Position numbers and translations under genes: made by a program. 64,000 nt of DNA, taken from the NCBI RefSeq assembly GCF_015207005.2, contig NZ_JADEXS020000001.1, positions 2,046,001 through 2,110,000 on the forward strand. Reading direction: 5' to 3'. Under the pieces are notes generated by a model that saw nothing but the letters and a program-made list of their open reading frames with translations, did not search any database and was not told the DNA's origin. The DNA comes from Desmonostoc muscorum LEGE 12446. GTDB taxonomy: Bacteria; Cyanobacteriota; Cyanobacteriia; Cyanobacteriales; Nostocaceae. Numbering within the stretch: position 1 is the first letter of the stretch; every line of letters starts with the position of its first letter. Below are positions 61,651 to 64,000 of the stretch, piece after piece.

Positions 61651-62151
61651 ATTTGGTATATAATTCCTCTGAACTTTATCCGTTGTCTGAGGTCAGAAGC
61701 TGCCAAATCGGCATGGTAAAGGGCACCCCTGGCTGATAACTGGGGACTTAAAGTTACAGTGGTCAAAGCTGAATTGTTTCAAACTTTAGTAGGTTGACCC
61801 CTTAATTTAAAGGGACTAATGTAACAACTTAGTCAAACCTGTTTTAATCTGTGTAAGCGAGTTTTGTGAACTAAATTTAGACTAACCTTCACAAACAGTG
61901 ATTGATATCAGTGAATACTCAGAATTTTGTTAGATTTTTTACAACAATAGGCAAAAAAACTATGGAAGTTTTGTGGTGATTCCTATTAATTTGTAGTCTG
62001 AAGAAGGCTTGATACAAGGATTTGATGAAGTTTGTCTCAATTAAGTCGGCGTGGTTCACAAGGCATTAGTTATAGTCAAGTCGCACTGGACGCTAAAATC
62101 AATTGGAAGCGATCGCCAAGCAACTAACATCTCGCCAGTAATCTTCATAAT

Positions 62152-62985
62152 ATGAACGCCCAAATAAACTCCAGAGTACCTGTTGCTTTAACCATTGCTG
62201 GTTCAGATAGCGGTGGCGGTGCAGGAATTCAAGCTGATTTACGCACCTTTGCTTTTCACTGTGTCCACGGTACTAGCGCTATAACCTGCGTCACTGCACA
62301 AAACACTCTCGGAGTTAACAGGGTTGATGCCATGCCAACAGAAGCTGTTGTAGCGCAAATTCAGGCAGTAGTTGAAGATATTGGCGTACAAGCAGCCAAA
62401 ACAGGAATGTTGCTGAATCAGGAAATTATATTTGCTGTTGCCCAGCAAGTAGAAGCTTTACAAATCCATAACCTGGTAGTCGATCCAGTGATGGTGTCAC
62501 GTACCGGGGCACAATTGATTGATAATGATGCTGTGAAGACTCTGTGCCATGCTCTTATCCCCAAGGCAGCTATTATCACGCCCAATCGCTACGAAGCCCA
62601 GATTTTGAGCGGTTTAGAAATTAATTCCTTGGAAGATATGCAAGCCGCTGCTGAAATTATTCACAAGATTTTACGGACAAAGGCTGTTTTGGTCAAGGGT
62701 GGAGGTATGCAAGGAAATTTGCGTGGCGTTGATATTTGGTTTGATGGGGAAAAGTTGGAAGTTTTGACTTGCCAGCAAGTAGAGACAACAAACACCCACG
62801 GTACTGGTTGTACACTATCAGCTGCGATCGCAGCTAATCTGGCAAAGGGAAAAAACTTGTGGCAGGCGGTGCAACAGGCAAAGGAATATGTAACCACTGC
62901 CCTGACTTACGCTTTAGATATTGGCGAAGGGCAAGGTCCTGTGGGACACTTCTTTCCATTGTGGGGACTGGGGGCTGGGGACTAG
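62152..62985 (+). CDS. thiD: Hydroxymethylpyrimidine/phosphomethylpyrimidine kinase ThiD
   Basis: The 277-residue ribokinase-fold enzyme phosphorylates hydroxymethylpyrimidine and its monophosphate in thiamine synthesis. Motifs are TIAGSDSGGGAGIQADLRTF near residue 16, TSAITCVTAQNTLGV near 40, AAKTGMLLN near 82, VDPVMVSRTGAQLID near 108, ITPNRYEAQILSG near 143, and the anion hole with catalytic Asp in ETTNTHGTGCTLSAAIAANL near 210-229. Length and motif order are normal. The final residues PLWGLGAGD overlap a GGGACT repeat block. No other thiamine gene is adjacent. The ATG 62152 follows AATCTTCATAAT, without a strong ribosome-binding site. Confidence 0.95.
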   Translation: MNAQINSRVPVALTIAGSDSGGGAGIQADLRTFAFHCVHGTSAITCVTAQNTLGVNRVDAMPTEAVVAQIQAVVEDIGVQAAKTGMLLNQEIIFAVAQQVEALQIHNLVVDPVMVSRTGAQLIDNDAVKTLCHALIPKAAIITPNRYEAQILSGLEINSLEDMQAAAEIIHKILRTKAVLVKGGGMQGNLRGVDIWFDGEKLEVLTCQQVETTNTHGTGCTLSAAIAANLAKGKNLWQAVQQAKEYVTTALTYALDIGEGQGPVGHFFPLWGLGAGD

Positions 62986-63045
62986 GGACTAGGGACTGTT
63001 TTCCCAGTAGCCAATACCCAGTCCCTAATACTTAGCCCCCAATAA
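62967..63045. repeat. GGGACTA heptamer repeats after thiD
   Basis: Tandem GGGACT(A/G) units at the end of thiD and complementary CAGTCCC/TAGCCCCC units further on can pair to form a hairpin. They are part of the same short-repeat class as elsewhere in the window. The following TTTGCCGTCTCGGCATTTTT at 63051-63070 (arms TGCCG and CGGCA) looks terminator-like. Confidence 0.6.
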
Positions 63046-63161
63046 AAAATCTTTGCCGTCTCGGCATTTTTCTATTATTCTTGGGCATAGTTTCAGGGCT
63101 GACTTTCTCTGTTAGCATCTCTGTACGATCTAATCACTTTGATTTTTAATACCAAGCCCCA

Positions 63162-63746
63162 ATGCGAACAACCACAGGTTCTGTTCACAGGAATTCGTCA
63201 ACACGGACTAGTCAAGCGTACCCTCCCTCTGTACCACTATCTGTATACCGGGAATTGTCAATGGAGTTGCAAGCAACTCAGGCGAGGCTAGATGCAATCA
63301 CCACTAAAAATCACGAATTAACCCAAGAAAATCAACTATTACGCCAAGAAATCACCAAAGTTGTTGAGTCTTTTTCACACTTGCAAAATTTTGTAGATTC
63401 CTATGGAATGTTTACTGAACATCAAGCTTCCCAAGTTTCTAGCAACGTTAAAAGCTCCGCCAAGCAGCCAGTAACACAAGCGCCTCCACCTCAACAAGTT
63501 TCTCGTCCGCGTCCACCTCAAAAAAACCGCCAGGAGTTTTCTACACCTATAAGGGAAATGAAGTTTCCGATACCAGACCCAGTTTTTATAGAAGAACAAG
63601 AAGTAACTTACTATTCTACTGCAAAGCCAGATGCCAAGGAACTTAGTGGCTGGTGGTTAATTATTACCATCTTGTTAATTATGCTTACTGCCTTCACTGC
63701 TGGGTATTTAATTGTGCGTCCCTTGTTTGAACATCAAAAACGTTAG
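63162..63746 (+). CDS. Coiled-coil protein with C-terminal membrane anchor
   Basis: The 194-residue protein starts MRTTTGSVHRNSSTRTSQAY. It has a coiled coil at about 32-75 (ELQATQARLDAITTKNHELT, QENQLLRQEITKVVE), then a Pro/Gln-rich linker (PPPQQVSRPRPPQKNRQ). A single membrane helix at about 163-185 (WWLIITILLIMLTAFTAGYLI) is close to the C-terminus, so the coiled coil is probably cytoplasmic. This arrangement is typical of scaffold or septal-type small proteins, but no family can be named. No operon partner is visible within the window. Confidence 0.65.
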   Translation: MRTTTGSVHRNSSTRTSQAYPPSVPLSVYRELSMELQATQARLDAITTKNHELTQENQLLRQEITKVVESFSHLQNFVDSYGMFTEHQASQVSSNVKSSAKQPVTQAPPPQQVSRPRPPQKNRQEFSTPIREMKFPIPDPVFIEEQEVTYYSTAKPDAKELSGWWLIITILLIMLTAFTAGYLIVRPLFEHQKR

Positions 63747-64000
63747 TTGACCAGAAATAAAAAGGTACAAGCCCCTAAATTTATTTATGGAAAATAAAAA
63801 AATGTATTTCGAGACACGTAGTGCAAGAAATACTACGTCAGTTGACTCAGAGCAACTGAATTTATTTATGGGCTTGGTAAATTTTTGACTTTTGACTTCC
63901 CCGAACGCGAGTGCGTCTCGCTCCAGAAGGGGCTGACATTCCCACAGTCAGCAGCAATATTTAGGGCTATCGTACCATTTCTGTTTCATCACTGTTTTGA
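63747..64000. other. Right-edge noncoding region
   Basis: After the last gene come an inverted pair (AAATTTATTTATGG near 63777-63790 and again in GAATTTATTTATGGGC near 63858) and an ACGTAGT/ACTACGT stem at about 63816-63838. A CGAACGCGAGTGCGTCTCGC repeat lies near 63902-63921. A minus-strand frame across 63850-63960 reads protein-like for about 25 codons but is too short to assign. Confidence 0.4.

Larger units (their letters stand above)
61282..62151. other. Intergenic region with a decayed gene
   Basis: Apart from the remnant described at 61466-61650, the 870-base gap holds no coding sequence. The stretch from about 61810 to 62150 is AT-rich and includes one HIP1 site near 62110. It likely contains the thiD promoter. 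No thiamine-pyrophosphate riboswitch consensus (CTGAGA with its partner CCGCTGATC) was seen. Confidence 0.5.

Noticed and set aside
62000..62151. Possible TPP riboswitch upstream of thiD
   Set aside because: The conserved CTGAGA and CCGCTGATC-type elements are absent.
63850..63960. Minus-strand frame at the right edge resembling the tail of a transposon-encoded nuclease (TnpB-like)
   Set aside because: Only about 25 codons, stops on both sides, and no zinc-finger or RuvC motif visible. Too little to call.

Overview
The window is chromosomal DNA of a filamentous, heterocyst-forming cyanobacterium of the Nostoc/Anabaena type. The evidence is magnesium chelatase subunit ChlI, many HIP1 octamers (GCGATCGC), heptamer-type short tandem repeats (GGGGAGT, ACGAATT, CTCACTC), many palindromic dispersed elements, and above all a hetF gene preceded by a tandem array of NsiR1-type small RNAs whose promoters carry TCCGGA. 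No rRNA, tRNA, CRISPR array, prophage or intact insertion sequence was recognised by eye.

Layout. 0-8 kb: a sugar aminotransferase, a DUF561/Ycf23 protein, a Uma2 nuclease-like protein, a methyltransferase, a histone-deacetylase-like amidohydrolase, a small one-helix protein with a TerB-like protein, and CobU. 9.2-11.8 kb: a polysaccharide cluster of two family 2 glycosyltransferases and a WcaF-like acetyltransferase. 12.6-15 kb: a hybrid histidine kinase. 16-18.4 kb: a SnoaL-like protein, a bicupin and an Asp/Glu-racemase-fold protein. 18.4-38.8 kb: a long minus-strand block holding a CHAT-TPR protein, two haemagglutinin-like two-partner-secretion exoproteins, an MBL-fold hydrolase, a CHASE2 nucleotide cyclase, a DUF928 protein, a P-domain/RTX subtilase and an NB-ARC protein with 14 WD40 repeats. 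38.9-49.7 kb: housekeeping and unknown genes, including ChlI, a NAGPA-type glycosidase, a second Uma2 protein, a nucleotidyltransferase, a GH10-like hydrolase, an M48 peptidase and a broken YdcF/SanA gene. 49.8-54.3 kb: hetF on the minus strand, with the NsiR1 array running divergently on the plus strand. 54.8-64 kb: a thioredoxin-like protein, a membrane-anchored subtilase, a very large beta-helix/RTX surface protein, ThiD and a coiled-coil membrane protein.

How the genes may work together. HetF and NsiR1 belong to heterocyst differentiation. The 18-34 kb block combines secreted adhesin-like proteins, a caspase-like CHAT protein, a cyclase with an extracytoplasmic sensor, and DUF928. It reads as a cell-surface/signalling module whose function I can only infer. 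Dispersed repeats have clearly reshaped the region: they truncate a ydcF gene, appear to split one NsiR1 copy with a 6-bp flanking duplication, and have left about 30-bp in-frame inserts in hetF and in a DUF1499 gene.

All domain calls come from reading translated sequence. No database search was run.
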